A DNA stretch of 64,000 bases. Origin: JAPLJM01 sp963708515 (lineage in GTDB: Bacteria; Desulfobacterota; Syntrophia; Syntrophales; Fen-1087). The position numbers were made by a program, and so were the translations under genes. Position 1 is the first letter of the stretch. Every line of letters begins with the position of its first letter. Below the pieces are notes generated by a model that was not told where the DNA came from, made no database searches, and saw only the letters and a list, made by a program, of their open reading frames with translations. This document shows, in pieces, positions 1-8,533 of the stretch. The stretch is from assembly GCA_963708515.1 (NCBI GenBank), contig CAVPSX010000018.1, forward strand, positions 1 through 64,000. The letters are read 5' to 3'.

Positions 1-2
1 AG

Positions 3-119
3 AACCTCGCCTGTTATATCATCCGGGCATCCTTCTCGCAGGAACGGATGCGGTATATCCGGAATAAAGCGACGGTCACCTATGCGCTGCAGATGACCAT
101 CGTCTGTTTCATCCGGTAA
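3..119 (+). pseudogene. IS91-type transposase, C-terminal remnant
   Basis: The frame opening at the left edge reads NLACYIIRASFSQERMRYI and then a stop at 117-119. This resembles the conserved stretch of IS91-family (Y2, rolling-circle) transposases, where a phrase like LARYIIRASFSQERM is followed by a much longer C-terminal domain. Here the similarity ends after about 25 residues and the frame closes, so the copy is broken or recombined. The rest of the gene lies outside the window. The family call rests on memory of the motif. Confidence 0.5.
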
Positions 120-257
120 TCTTCACTCGTGATCATTTACTGCCGTTGAGGAGTAGGTAGGTATATCGTTTAATATGCGCTAAGTGCTCTTTTATATTGG
201 AATAATATGGTAGATGAAAAGTTTTTACAGCTGTGTGTCATGCCGAGCCAACAAAAC

Positions 258-297
258 AAAGGGGTTAGCCAAGTCAAGGTTAGCCCCTTTTTGTTTG
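258..297 (+). terminator. Terminator-like hairpin
   Basis: The arms GGGGTTAGCC and GGTTAGCCCC pair over 10 positions when two G-U pairs are allowed, around a 7-nt loop. The upstream arm is preceded by AAA and the downstream arm followed by TTTTT, as in a rho-independent terminator for a transcript coming from the left. Confidence 0.5.
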
Positions 298-629
298 TCC
301 TGCCAATTATTACCGCTATTTTACCGCTTTTGGAATTTATTCAGGTGATTTTTACTCAGGTGGTGATTCCGAGAACGTCTCCCCGGAGAGGGTGGCGCCG
401 ATGATTTTTTATCCCTTTCTCCTTTTCATAACGATCTGTCATTGTATCCTTTTGCTGCCGGCATGATAACGACGGGCTCTTTCTGATGCTGTGAAGTATT
501 CATCCAGGTTATCGCCTCTATAGTAGCATTCTTGTGGAAATCGTGATAATTAGGGCGCCGCATGTAAACAGGTGATTGCAACATATTAGGTCTATAACCA
601 CGTGTGAGGATACCATGGACTGATTACTG

Positions 630-663
630 AAACCCCGTGTCTCGAAAGAATTCGGGGTTTTTT
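630..663 (+). terminator. Rho-independent terminator
   Basis: Stem AAACCCCG (630-637) pairs perfectly with CGGGGTTT (653-660), and a run of six T ends at 663. No gene is recognised just upstream. It insulates the following cluster from transcription from the left. Confidence 0.65.
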
Positions 664-692
664 ATTGCGAATAAGACGGTTCATCAGCTTCT

Positions 693-1001
693 ATGTTAAA
701 AAAGATGATTTTTAATGGGGATTGCGTGGTTTATCAAGGAGTCCAATTTATTTGGAGTGTCAAAAAACACAATTTATTGGAAGCCAATTTCTACGTTCAT
801 GTTTTAATTCCCGGCGATTTCGAGCTTGTCATCTCATCATAGACGCAAGAAGGCAAAGACAAGGGGACATATTGGAAAATCTCGACAAAGAATAATCTGC
901 AGGATAAACCCTTTTGTCCATATATTGTTTTCGCAGACTCGTTTTTCCATGAACAGGACATTAACAAGGTGGAGAATGTGGCTCTGGAGATTGAAATCTG
1001 A
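693..1001 (+). pseudogene. Small unknown ORF interrupted by an in-frame TAG
   Basis: From ATG 693 (or ATG 705) one frame stays open to a TGA at 999-1001 except for a single TAG at 840-842 (codon 50 from 693). The translation on both sides looks like ordinary protein, for example NLLEANFYVHVLIPGDFELV before and DKGTYWKISTKNNL after the stop, giving about 102 residues in all. It ends 17 bp before the start of the dehydrogenase on the same strand. I do not recognise the family. A single change from a sense codon such as GAG would explain the stop; amber readthrough is possible but nothing in the window supports it. Confidence 0.4.
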
Positions 1002-1018
1002 ACGGGGGGGCAACCGGT

Positions 1019-1834
1019 ATGACAGAGGAGGACATATTCAGGGATAAAGTCGTAGCGGTTACAGGCGGCGCCAGCGGCATCGGCGCGGCCCTGTGCCGCA
1101 GGTTCGGAAAAGCCGGAGCGCGGATTGCAGTCATGGATATGGACAAGAGCGAGACAGATGCCCGCGTCAAAGAACTGACTTCCGGCGGCATAGAAGCTAT
1201 CGGGCTGAAATGCGACGTCACCGTCCGCGGCGAGTGCGAAGATGCTATCGGACGCGTTATACGGCATTACGGCTGCATTGATGTACTGGTCAATAACGCG
1301 GGCATAACCCAGCGGAGCCCATTTGTGGACACGGACGTTTCCGTGTACCGCCGCGTCATGGACGTCAATTTCTTCGGTGCGCTTTATTGCGCAAAAGCCG
1401 CAATAAAAAGCTTGATCGAAAAGAAGGGGATGATAATTGTAACCTCAAGCCATGCGGGTTACAGTCCCCTTATCGGCAGGACCGGATACAGCGCGAGCAA
1501 GCATGCCTTGCACGGGCTCTTCGAGAGCCTGAGATCTGAGGTTAAGGAACAGGGCGTCCACGTGATGATGGTCTGCCCCGGGTTCACCAGGACCAACTTG
1601 CAGACCAGGGCCATTGGGTCAGACGGAAGTGTTACCGGGCACCCGCAGTCGACCTTCGGCAAGCAGGACACGCCTGACAATGTTGCGGAAGCCGTCATGC
1701 GTGGCGCGCTGAAGCGGAAGAATATCATCGTGTTAACGCCGGTTGGCAGGCTTTCATATTTCATGCACCGCTTTGCGCCGGGGCTGTATGAAAAACTGAT
1801 GGCAAAAAAGTTACGGTCTGAGGTTGAACGATAA
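1019..1834 (+). CDS. Short-chain dehydrogenase/reductase (SDR)
   Basis: A 271-residue classical SDR, expected to use NAD(P)(H) to oxidise or reduce a hydroxyl or keto group. The cofactor motif TGGASGIG lies near residue 15, NNAG near 90, and the catalytic YSASK with the preceding serine near 160. A G-rich ribosome binding site sits about 8 nt before the ATG. It is the first intact gene of a long same-strand cluster with a CoA-transferase and a thiolase, so oxidation of a hydroxyacyl intermediate or an alcohol is plausible. The substrate cannot be told from the sequence. Confidence 0.85.
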   Translation: MTEEDIFRDKVVAVTGGASGIGAALCRRFGKAGARIAVMDMDKSETDARVKELTSGGIEAIGLKCDVTVRGECEDAIGRVIRHYGCIDVLVNNAGITQRSPFVDTDVSVYRRVMDVNFFGALYCAKAAIKSLIEKKGMIIVTSSHAGYSPLIGRTGYSASKHALHGLFESLRSEVKEQGVHVMMVCPGFTRTNLQTRAIGSDGSVTGHPQSTFGKQDTPDNVAEAVMRGALKRKNIIVLTPVGRLSYFMHRFAPGLYEKLMAKKLRSEVER

Positions 1835-2015
1835 CAGAGAAAACGGTATCGATGGGATCACGGTAAAGCAGGGATCGGGGAAAGGTTATTGCCGCTGTGT
1901 TGAAGACTATTTTGAAACCTTTGTCCAGAACCATGATGAGCATTTCTCGCGGCCTCAAAGATTTCATTGAAAAACAAGATCGTGTCTTGATATGAACCTT
2001 TGCATTCACAACGCT

Positions 2016-2038
2016 TTCCTGTATTTTGATTACAGGAA
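2016..2038. promoter_or_regulatory. Inverted repeat upstream of the CoA-transferase
   Basis: TTCCTGTA (2016-2023) and TACAGGAA (2031-2038) form a perfect 8-bp inverted repeat around a 7-nt spacer, 70 bp before the CoA-transferase start. There is no T-run after it, so an operator or mRNA structure is more likely than a terminator. No regulator gene for it is in the cluster. Confidence 0.35.
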
Positions 2039-2107
2039 TGCGATTTAAAGTTTTGAAGATGGGACATGGTTGCAGCAAAAACCACTTTTAATAAGGAGCA
2101 TTGTACC

Positions 2108-3322
2108 ATGAATTATCCGCTGGAAGGTATCAGGGTGATTGCGCTTGAGCAGTACATCGCGGGGCCGGACTGTTCGATGTGGCTCGCCGACTTTGGTGCC
2201 GAAGTAATAAAGATCGAAAGGCCAGGGAAGGGAGAACCGCGGCGTAATTATATGCCTGCGGTGCAGGATGATAAAGGCAACTGGGCTTTTGGCGGGTTCA
2301 AGATCTACAACAGGAATAAAAAAAGCGTCACCCTGGACATTCGTTCCGAGAAAGGCAAACAAATATACAAGGATCTCGTCGCTCAGGCTGATGTGGTAAT
2401 TGAGAATCTCGGGCCTCATGCCGTTGATCGGTTAGGTCTTGGCTACGATGTCCTCTCTGCGGTGAACCCGCGCCTTATCTATGCCGCAATAAGCGGATTC
2501 GGAAGGAGAGAAGATCTGAAAGGTATATATTCCGATCGCCCCGCATTCGACCCTGTGATTCAGGCGATGGCGGGCATCCTTGATCATATCGGAGAGGAAA
2601 ACGGTCCTCCCCTCTGGGGGCTTCCCGGTCTTGCAGATCTTTATACCGGCGTAGTTACCGGTTATGCCATCATGCTTGCTCTGTATATGAGGGAAAAAAC
2701 GGGGGAAGGGCAGTTTATCGATTCCAGCATGTATGATACTCTCGTATCATTGAATGCGATGACGGTAATGGTATACTCGTTCGCCGGCCTTGTAGTTCGG
2801 CGCGGTACAGCGGGAAAGTTTCAGTACCCGATGGGAACTTTCAGGGTAAAAAACGGAAAGTATATCGCGCTCCTGGTGGCGAATGACAACGTGTGGGTAA
2901 AATTCTGCAAGGCCATCGGTCGCGAAGATCTTGTGAACGATCCGAAAACCAAAAATGGCCCGGCAAGGGTGCAGAATAAGGATTATCTGGACCCAATCGT
3001 TTTGGAATGGATGGAGGCCCGTACGAGCGAAGAGGTTGTGGATGAGCTGCTGAAAGAAAATGTCCCCGTTGGCCCGGTAAACTCGGTTGACGACTTGATT
3101 AACTGTCCCCACCTCAAAGCAAGGAAAATGTTGCTGGAAATCGATGATCCCATTGCAGGCAAGCGTATGTTTGCCAACACGCCTGTGCGGATGTCGAAGA
3201 TGAAAGACAGGATTCCAACCACCGCGCCTGACTTGGGCTCGCATACCGAGGAAATACTTATGAACCTGCTCAATTATGATTCCGATAAGATCGCATCGTT
3301 GAGAACCGAAGGGATACTGTGA
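2108..3322 (+). CDS. CaiB/BaiF-type (family III) CoA-transferase
   Basis: A 404-residue family III CoA-transferase. It moves CoA between a donor thioester and an organic acid through an aspartyl mixed anhydride. The N-terminus (GIRVIALEQYIAGPDCSMWL, then GAEVIKIERPG) and the region FDPVIQAMAG, which carries the catalytic Asp, are typical. I chose ATG 2108 over an upstream in-frame start because AAGGAG lies 9 nt before it. It precedes a thiolase by 43 bp, so it probably activates the acid substrate of this pathway. CoA donor and acceptor are unknown. Confidence 0.9.
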   Translation: MNYPLEGIRVIALEQYIAGPDCSMWLADFGAEVIKIERPGKGEPRRNYMPAVQDDKGNWAFGGFKIYNRNKKSVTLDIRSEKGKQIYKDLVAQADVVIENLGPHAVDRLGLGYDVLSAVNPRLIYAAISGFGRREDLKGIYSDRPAFDPVIQAMAGILDHIGEENGPPLWGLPGLADLYTGVVTGYAIMLALYMREKTGEGQFIDSSMYDTLVSLNAMTVMVYSFAGLVVRRGTAGKFQYPMGTFRVKNGKYIALLVANDNVWVKFCKAIGREDLVNDPKTKNGPARVQNKDYLDPIVLEWMEARTSEEVVDELLKENVPVGPVNSVDDLINCPHLKARKMLLEIDDPIAGKRMFANTPVRMSKMKDRIPTTAPDLGSHTEEILMNLLNYDSDKIASLRTEGIL

Positions 3323-3365
3323 TTAAAATTCTGTTCGTTTATCCTATCGGATAAGGAGGGTTGTC

Positions 3366-4559
3366 ATGAAAGAAGTGGTTATTGTGAGTGCGGTGCGTAC
3401 ACCGTTTGGAAAGTTCGGCGGGCAATTGAGAGACTACAGCGCCGTTGACCTGGGCACAATGGCGGTCAAAGCAGTTATGAAAAAGATCGACATCAATCCG
3501 AAGGAAGTTAATGAGCTCATCATGGGGGTGGCGGTGCTGGCGGGGACTGCATCGGTGGCATCACGTCAGATTCTCTTTACCACCGGGCTTCCGCCACAGA
3601 CTTCTTCTCTCACCATCGACAGGGCGTGTTGTTCCTCAACAACGAGTGTCGCAATTGCGATGAGAAACATTCAGGCGGGAGAAACCAGGGTCGCCATCGC
3701 GGGCGGAATGGAGGCTATGAGCCAGACCCCCCTGATCGCGCGCGGTATACGGTGGGGGGTTCGTCTCGGAGGACTGATGCTCGAAGAACCGCTCTTCATG
3801 CGAAACCCAATCGTGAATATGCCCATTGCCGTTGGTGTTGGGGAAGTGTCGCTTCAGCATGGCATCAGCCGTGAAGATCAGGATCTATGGGCGCTTGGAA
3901 GCCATAAAAAATACTTCAAAGCACTTGAGGCCGGGAAGTTCAAGGAAGAGATTAGTCCCGTTGAGATACAGCAGAAAAATGGCGATCCGGTGATCATGTC
4001 TTGCGACGAGTCCCCTCGCGACGACACCTCGATCGAGAAACTTAGTAGACTAACGCCGGTTTATGGCGGCAAGACCGTTACTGCGGGAAATGCCCCGGGA
4101 CTCAATGACGGTGCCACCGCACTCCTGCTGATGTCACGTGAAACCCAGGAGAAGATGGGGTTTGAGCCACTGGCAACAATCGTCTCCTATGCGAATATGG
4201 CCGGCGATCCGCTTGCGTCGCCATACATGCCGGCACAGTCCATCGCGAAAGCCCTCAAAAGGGCCGATGTGAGCATGAAGGATCTGAAACGTATAGAGAT
4301 CAACGAGGCCTTCGCCGCCGTCCCCCTTGTGAGCACCAAGGTGCTCAGCAATGGCGATGTAGCGATCATGGAAAAATTAAGATCCATCACCAACGTTAAT
4401 GGTGGCGCCGTCGCCATCGGCCATCCTACCGGTGCAAGCGGTGCGAGGCTTATCATGAGCCTTGTCTACGAATTGCGACGGCTCGGCGGTGGTCTGGGCT
4501 CGGCGGCGATATGCGGGGGATACGGGCAGAGCGATGCTCTGGTGATAAGAGTCGATTAA
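3366..4559 (+). CDS. Thiolase (acetyl-CoA C-acetyltransferase family)
   Basis: A 397-residue thiolase, normal family length. The acyl-accepting Cys is C88 in DRACCSS; NEAF, then GHPTGASGAR with the catalytic His, and the second Cys in AICGGYGQS are all present. AAGGAGG lies just before the ATG. It would split a 3-ketoacyl-CoA into acetyl-CoA and a shorter acyl-CoA, or run in reverse. Position between the CoA-transferase and the carboxylase genes suggests cleavage of a keto intermediate, possibly one made by carboxylation. Substrate range is not predictable. Confidence 0.9.
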   Translation: MKEVVIVSAVRTPFGKFGGQLRDYSAVDLGTMAVKAVMKKIDINPKEVNELIMGVAVLAGTASVASRQILFTTGLPPQTSSLTIDRACCSSTTSVAIAMRNIQAGETRVAIAGGMEAMSQTPLIARGIRWGVRLGGLMLEEPLFMRNPIVNMPIAVGVGEVSLQHGISREDQDLWALGSHKKYFKALEAGKFKEEISPVEIQQKNGDPVIMSCDESPRDDTSIEKLSRLTPVYGGKTVTAGNAPGLNDGATALLLMSRETQEKMGFEPLATIVSYANMAGDPLASPYMPAQSIAKALKRADVSMKDLKRIEINEAFAAVPLVSTKVLSNGDVAIMEKLRSITNVNGGAVAIGHPTGASGARLIMSLVYELRRLGGGLGSAAICGGYGQSDALVIRVD

Positions 4560-4584
4560 AAAATTCACCGTCAGGAGGGATTCA

Positions 4585-5151
4585 ATGAAATTCATAGAAA
4601 GCGAACTTGCATATAAATTAACCTACAAGGATATTGTCGATATCATCAAGATTATTGATGACGCATCGTGCCATGAGTTACAGATTGAACTTGAGGACTT
4701 GAAGCTGAAGATCATCAAGGGCAATACGCATGGTTCGGCTCCCATTGCAACAAGTAATGCTGTTCCCCCGGCTCCCGCCGTGAGCGAACCCCCAAACAGG
4801 ACAGCTGCCGAGCAACCAACAAAAAGTAAACACAGGACCGGGATGAAGCCTGTCCATTCTGAGGACGCTTCGAATAAAAAGAAAGAAACGGCAGGTGAGG
4901 AGAAAATCGATGGTGTTCCCATATTATCTCCATTGGCGGGTCTATTCTATTGTGCACCGGAGCCGGGAGCGAAACCGTTTGTGGAAATTGGTGCCAGAGT
5001 TGAAAAAGGCCAGCAAGTGGGAATTGTGGAGGTAATGAAGCTGATGACCAATGTTAAGGCACCTGAGAACGGGGTGATCAGGGAGATAAGGGTGACGAAT
5101 GAGGAAAAGGTCAGCATGGGTCAGATATTAATGACGATAGATCCGTCGTAA
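4585..5151 (+). CDS. Biotin carboxyl carrier protein, AccB type
   Basis: A 188-residue carrier. The N-terminal ~45 residues resemble the AccB start, a low-complexity Pro/Ala/Thr-rich linker follows (residues 50-105), and the C-terminal biotinyl domain carries EVMKLM with the biotin-accepting lysine at K152. A thumb-like loop (EPGAKPFVEIG) is present, as in AccB rather than in propionyl-CoA carboxylase. AGGAGG precedes the ATG. It should accept CO2 from the biotin carboxylase at 8534 and deliver it to a carboxyltransferase. A second carrier-like gene in the cluster lacks the lysine, so this is the only obvious biotinylated subunit. Confidence 0.88.
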   Translation: MKFIESELAYKLTYKDIVDIIKIIDDASCHELQIELEDLKLKIIKGNTHGSAPIATSNAVPPAPAVSEPPNRTAAEQPTKSKHRTGMKPVHSEDASNKKKETAGEEKIDGVPILSPLAGLFYCAPEPGAKPFVEIGARVEKGQQVGIVEVMKLMTNVKAPENGVIREIRVTNEEKVSMGQILMTIDPS

Positions 5152-5186
5152 TTCAGGATTTTATTCATGGAGCCGGAGGTGTGGCT

Positions 5187-6653
5187 GTGAGCAAACTATT
5201 CATAAACGAAGAAACATTCCGTGATGGACAGCAATCGCTGTGGGCCAACCGTATGACAACAGAGTCTATGATTCCCGCTGCACCCCTGATAGATAATGCG
5301 GGATTCGACAGCGTAAATATCATGAGCGGTTCAGCCTTTGAATCCTGCGTGCTCTACTTGAGAGAGAACCCGTGGGACCGTCTTCGACTGCTGTGTCACC
5401 TCATGCCGAAAACCGATCTCCAGATTCTGATACGCGGACGAAGTGCCTTCGGATGGAAGCGGTTTCCCAACGACGCCATTGAACTGCTTATCACCTGCCT
5501 GATGAGAACAGGCATCCAGGGGCTTGCGGTATTCGACGGACTCAACGATATCAAAAACCTGAAATGGCATATCGAAGTCGCGAAAAAAATCGGGCTCCAG
5601 ATACACCCCGCCCTGGTTTATACGCTCAGCCCTGTGCATACCGATGAATACTATAGTGAAAAAGCACGACAGTGCAAGGAGCTTGGTACTACCAGCGTTA
5701 ACCTTGCGGATGCCAGTGGCCTGCTTACACCGGAACGTGTGAAGACGCTGATTCCAGCCATCCTTAACGCGATAGGCGACAAAATGTTCAGTTTCGTGAG
5801 TCACTGCCCGGCGGGTATGGGTGTAAATAATTATTGCGAAGCCCTTAAGCTCGGAGTGAGAAATATCTCTACGACGAGCCTTCCGCTGTCGTATGGAATG
5901 TCCCTCCCGTCGACGACCGAAATGGTCTACCATGCGCGCGAAATGGGCATCGAGGTGGCAGTTGACGATGACCTGCGCAGGCGTATTGACGACTACTTCT
6001 ACTGGGTCGCTTACAAGGAGAAGAAGCCCATCGGACAACCGGTGGGATTTTACAGGGAACTGTGGGAAAAATACTCGGCTCACCAGATACCGGGGGGCAT
6101 GATGTCGCACCTCGCAAGTCAGCTCAAGGACCTCGGCCTCGAGCACCGGCTTCCAGACGTGCTTGTGGAGGCCGGAAGGGTGAGACAGGAACTCGGCTAC
6201 CCGGTGATGGTCACGCCCTTCTCCCAGATGGTGGGCGTACAGGCAGTTTTCAATGTGATTGAACGCGAGCGGTACAAAACGGTGCTTTCAGATCTGGTGC
6301 TTTATGCGAGGGGCTATTACGGCGAATCGGCCGCACCGATTGATCAGAATGTTAAGGATAAAATACTTGAAAAAGAAGATAAGGAACCGATCAACCCGGC
6401 TGATAACTTTGATGAACCCATGGTTAAAAAGGCAAGAGAACAGTTGGGAAGCAGTATTTCCGATGAAGAGTTGTTGTTACACCTGTTTTTCAGTAAGCCC
6501 ACACTTGAAGAGTATAACAAGAATAAGCGGGCAATTCCCTTTCCGGTCGTCAGAACACCCCTTGTTGCGCTGGTTGAGGAACTGTCAAGGCGCAAAGATA
6601 TAAAAAGTTTTACGATGCAAAAGGGAACACTGAAAGTGGCACAGGTGTTCTGA
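5187..6653 (+). CDS. PycB/transcarboxylase 5S-like carboxyltransferase with altered metal site
   Basis: About 488 residues with the full-length fold of the carboxyltransferase in oxaloacetate decarboxylase alpha, pyruvate carboxylase B and transcarboxylase 5S. Landmarks are RDGQQSLWANRM, NPWDRLR, YTLSPVHT, IPGGMMSHLASQL and TPFSQMVGVQAVFNV. In the known enzymes the metal is held by an Asp, a carbamylated Lys (ALKDM) and two His (LHCH). Here Asp13 remains, the Lys position is Ala174 (NLADAS), the first His is Val204 and the second is His206. The His of RDAHQ is also Gln. Function may therefore differ: another substrate, another mechanism, or a structural role. GTG 5187 is preferred over GTG 5181 because GGAGG lies 7 nt before it. 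Confidence 0.85.
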   Translation: MSKLFINEETFRDGQQSLWANRMTTESMIPAAPLIDNAGFDSVNIMSGSAFESCVLYLRENPWDRLRLLCHLMPKTDLQILIRGRSAFGWKRFPNDAIELLITCLMRTGIQGLAVFDGLNDIKNLKWHIEVAKKIGLQIHPALVYTLSPVHTDEYYSEKARQCKELGTTSVNLADASGLLTPERVKTLIPAILNAIGDKMFSFVSHCPAGMGVNNYCEALKLGVRNISTTSLPLSYGMSLPSTTEMVYHAREMGIEVAVDDDLRRRIDDYFYWVAYKEKKPIGQPVGFYRELWEKYSAHQIPGGMMSHLASQLKDLGLEHRLPDVLVEAGRVRQELGYPVMVTPFSQMVGVQAVFNVIERERYKTVLSDLVLYARGYYGESAAPIDQNVKDKILEKEDKEPINPADNFDEPMVKKAREQLGSSISDEELLLHLFFSKPTLEEYNKNKRAIPFPVVRTPLVALVEELSRRKDIKSFTMQKGTLKVAQVF

Positions 6654-6767
6654 CCGTTTGTGTGGTATCGCCATGTTGTTGTTGAAAGCTTCATGGCTGA
6701 CTCTTGTAAGTAGATGCGGAAATTGAATAGTGATTTTGTTGTTTAATCCTGTTCTCGGAGAAAGTTT

Positions 6768-8049
6768 ATGAAAGACATATCTAAAACCGCAGATAGTACT
6801 TTTTTAATATCCAAGGGGAACTCACTTTATATCTTTTCCCTGCTTTTTCTGCTCTATATGTTTGATTATATCGACAGAATGGTAGTGGTCTCGCTTTTCC
6901 CCTACCTCAAGGCCGACTGGGGTCTGTCCGATACGCAGTGCGGTCTTATGGTTTCAGTGGTTTATTGGTCAATTGTTGGTTTTTCCTTTCCCGCAGCAGT
7001 CATTGTTGACCGATGGAGTAGAAAGAAAAGTATCGGCATCATGGCATTAATATGGGGTATCGCGACCGTGAGCTGTGCCTTCACGCGCAACTTCGGTCAG
7101 CTCTTTGTCGCGAGAACCATCGTTGGCATTGGGGAAGCGGGGTATGCCCCTGGCGGTACGGCTCTGCTCGCGGCCATTTTCCCTGAACGCATGCGGTCAA
7201 TGGTAGTGGGTTTATGGACGGCCGCCCTGCCGATTGGGAGTGCGATCGGGATTATGGCCGGTGCCTATATCGCGGCTAGATATGGATGGCGGCATGCCTT
7301 TGGTATAGTCGCCATTCCCGGAATTATTATTGCTGTTCTCATCTTTTTCATTAAGGACTACAAGACTGTAGCGCTCGAGAAGATTCCTGTCGAAAAAGAT
7401 AAAATGGTCAGGATATGCGCGCCAGTTTATGCGCACCCCGTCTCTCATTCTGACGTACCTCGCCTTTTCGGGAAGCATGTTTCTTACCGCGGCATACATC
7501 ACCTGGCTTCCAACCTACCTGCAACGTGCAGGTAACTTGACCATGGAGCAGGCTGCCTTCAAGGGAAGCCTCGTCATGCTTCTTGCCATTATCGGATTTC
7601 CTCTGGGGGGCTTCATCGTCGACAGGTGGCGGGAAAAACGTATTAATGCCAGACTGGTCTTCCCTGCAATCTCGGCATTTGTTACCGCATTAATTTTTTT
7701 TACCGCTTTCTATTTTTTCACGGGAAGCATCCAGTACTATGTGCTCCTTCTTGGCGGGATTACGGCAAGCGCTTTTTCTCCCGCCGCGATTGCCGTAACG
7801 CAGGACGTTGTACATCCCGGTCTCCGCGCCACGTCTTACAGTTTCTGCGTCATTACACAGAACTTGCTGGGCAGTTCGCTGGGACCGCTGTTCGTCGGCA
7901 TCATTTCCGATAGGTATGACATTACCACGGCAATGATGATCGTGCCGATCGCTTCCATCGTGGCAAGCGTCCTCTTCTTCATCGCTTCCTTCTATTACGA
8001 GGGGGATATCGCCAAGGTGGAAAGGATAGAACTGTCAGTGGAACACTGA
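6768..8049 (+). CDS. MFS transporter (frameshifted)
   Basis: Two overlapping frames together encode one 12-helix major facilitator of about 426 residues. The first covers helices 1-6, with an MFS-type loop DRWSRKK and GIGEAGYAPGG; the second covers helices 7-12, starting upstream of RTPSLILTYLAF. The frame changes at about 7404-7417, in the linker between halves, by one base. The product resembles organic-acid/anion symporters. Placed between the carboxyltransferase and the second carrier gene, it probably imports the substrate. An assembly indel or a true mutation would look the same. Confidence 0.75.
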
Positions 8050-8121
8050 AAGAGCGAGGCACAAATGTATGTGTAAAGTCAGTAAGATCGCAGAATCCCT
8101 CAAAAGAGAAACGGTATCGTG

Positions 8122-8520
8122 ATGCTCGATAGAGAACAGTGTATTGGTCTGGTGGAAATCGTATCTAAGGCGGGCATTGATTTCTTTGAGCTGCGCTCCG
8201 GTTGTGTCGAGTTTATATTTGACAGACATGAAATGACTGGTTCTACAGACAGAGGTTACCGGTATGCATCTGGTCCGTTTACGATGGAGGTTCTGTCGCC
8301 GGTGCTGGGTATGTGCAGGATCGCTCCTAGCGATGACGCGCCGCCATATGTTCTGGCGGGACAGACGGTGTCCGAACATGATATCATCTGCTCGATCGAC
8401 GTGCTTGAGAAACGGTTTGATGTCCCTGCGGGCACAAGCGGCATTATTGTGCAACTCTACACCCGGAGCGGCGAACTAGTTGAATACAAGCAGCCGCTTG
8501 CTGTTATTCAGACTGTTTAG
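8122..8520 (+). CDS. AccB-like protein lacking the biotinyl lysine
   Basis: A 132-residue protein that aligns without gaps to the C-terminal half of AccB. The thumb is visible (SDDAPPYVLAGQTV), and the hairpin that normally reads EAMKMM reads DVLEKR, putting Glu96 at the biotinylated position with Lys97 next to it. The strand after it (SGIIVQLYTRSGELVEYKQP) is well conserved, and the N-terminus also looks AccB-like. GTG 8119 is an alternative start. It lies 13 bp before the biotin carboxylase gene. It may be a non-biotinylated structural or regulatory subunit; biotinylation of the shifted lysine is a remote alternative. Confidence 0.75.
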   Translation: MLDREQCIGLVEIVSKAGIDFFELRSGCVEFIFDRHEMTGSTDRGYRYASGPFTMEVLSPVLGMCRIAPSDDAPPYVLAGQTVSEHDIICSIDVLEKRFDVPAGTSGIIVQLYTRSGELVEYKQPLAVIQTV

Positions 8521-8533
8521 TGAATGAAAAACT

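Larger units (their letters stand above)
120..692. other. Non-coding stretch with two hairpins
   Basis: I see no convincing gene here. A 65-codon frame at 207-404 runs through a hairpin and has no ribosome binding site. The stretch holds two terminator-like hairpins (listed separately) and AT-rich filler, and probably marks the scar between the transposase remnant and the catabolic cluster. Confidence 0.5.

Noticed and set aside
207..404. 65-codon ORF near the left edge
   Set aside because: It runs through a terminator-like hairpin, has no ribosome binding site and ends in a basic run; chance frame.
797..1267. 156-codon minus-strand ORF
   Set aside because: Antisense to the start of the dehydrogenase and to the TAG-interrupted frame; composition is that of a shadow.
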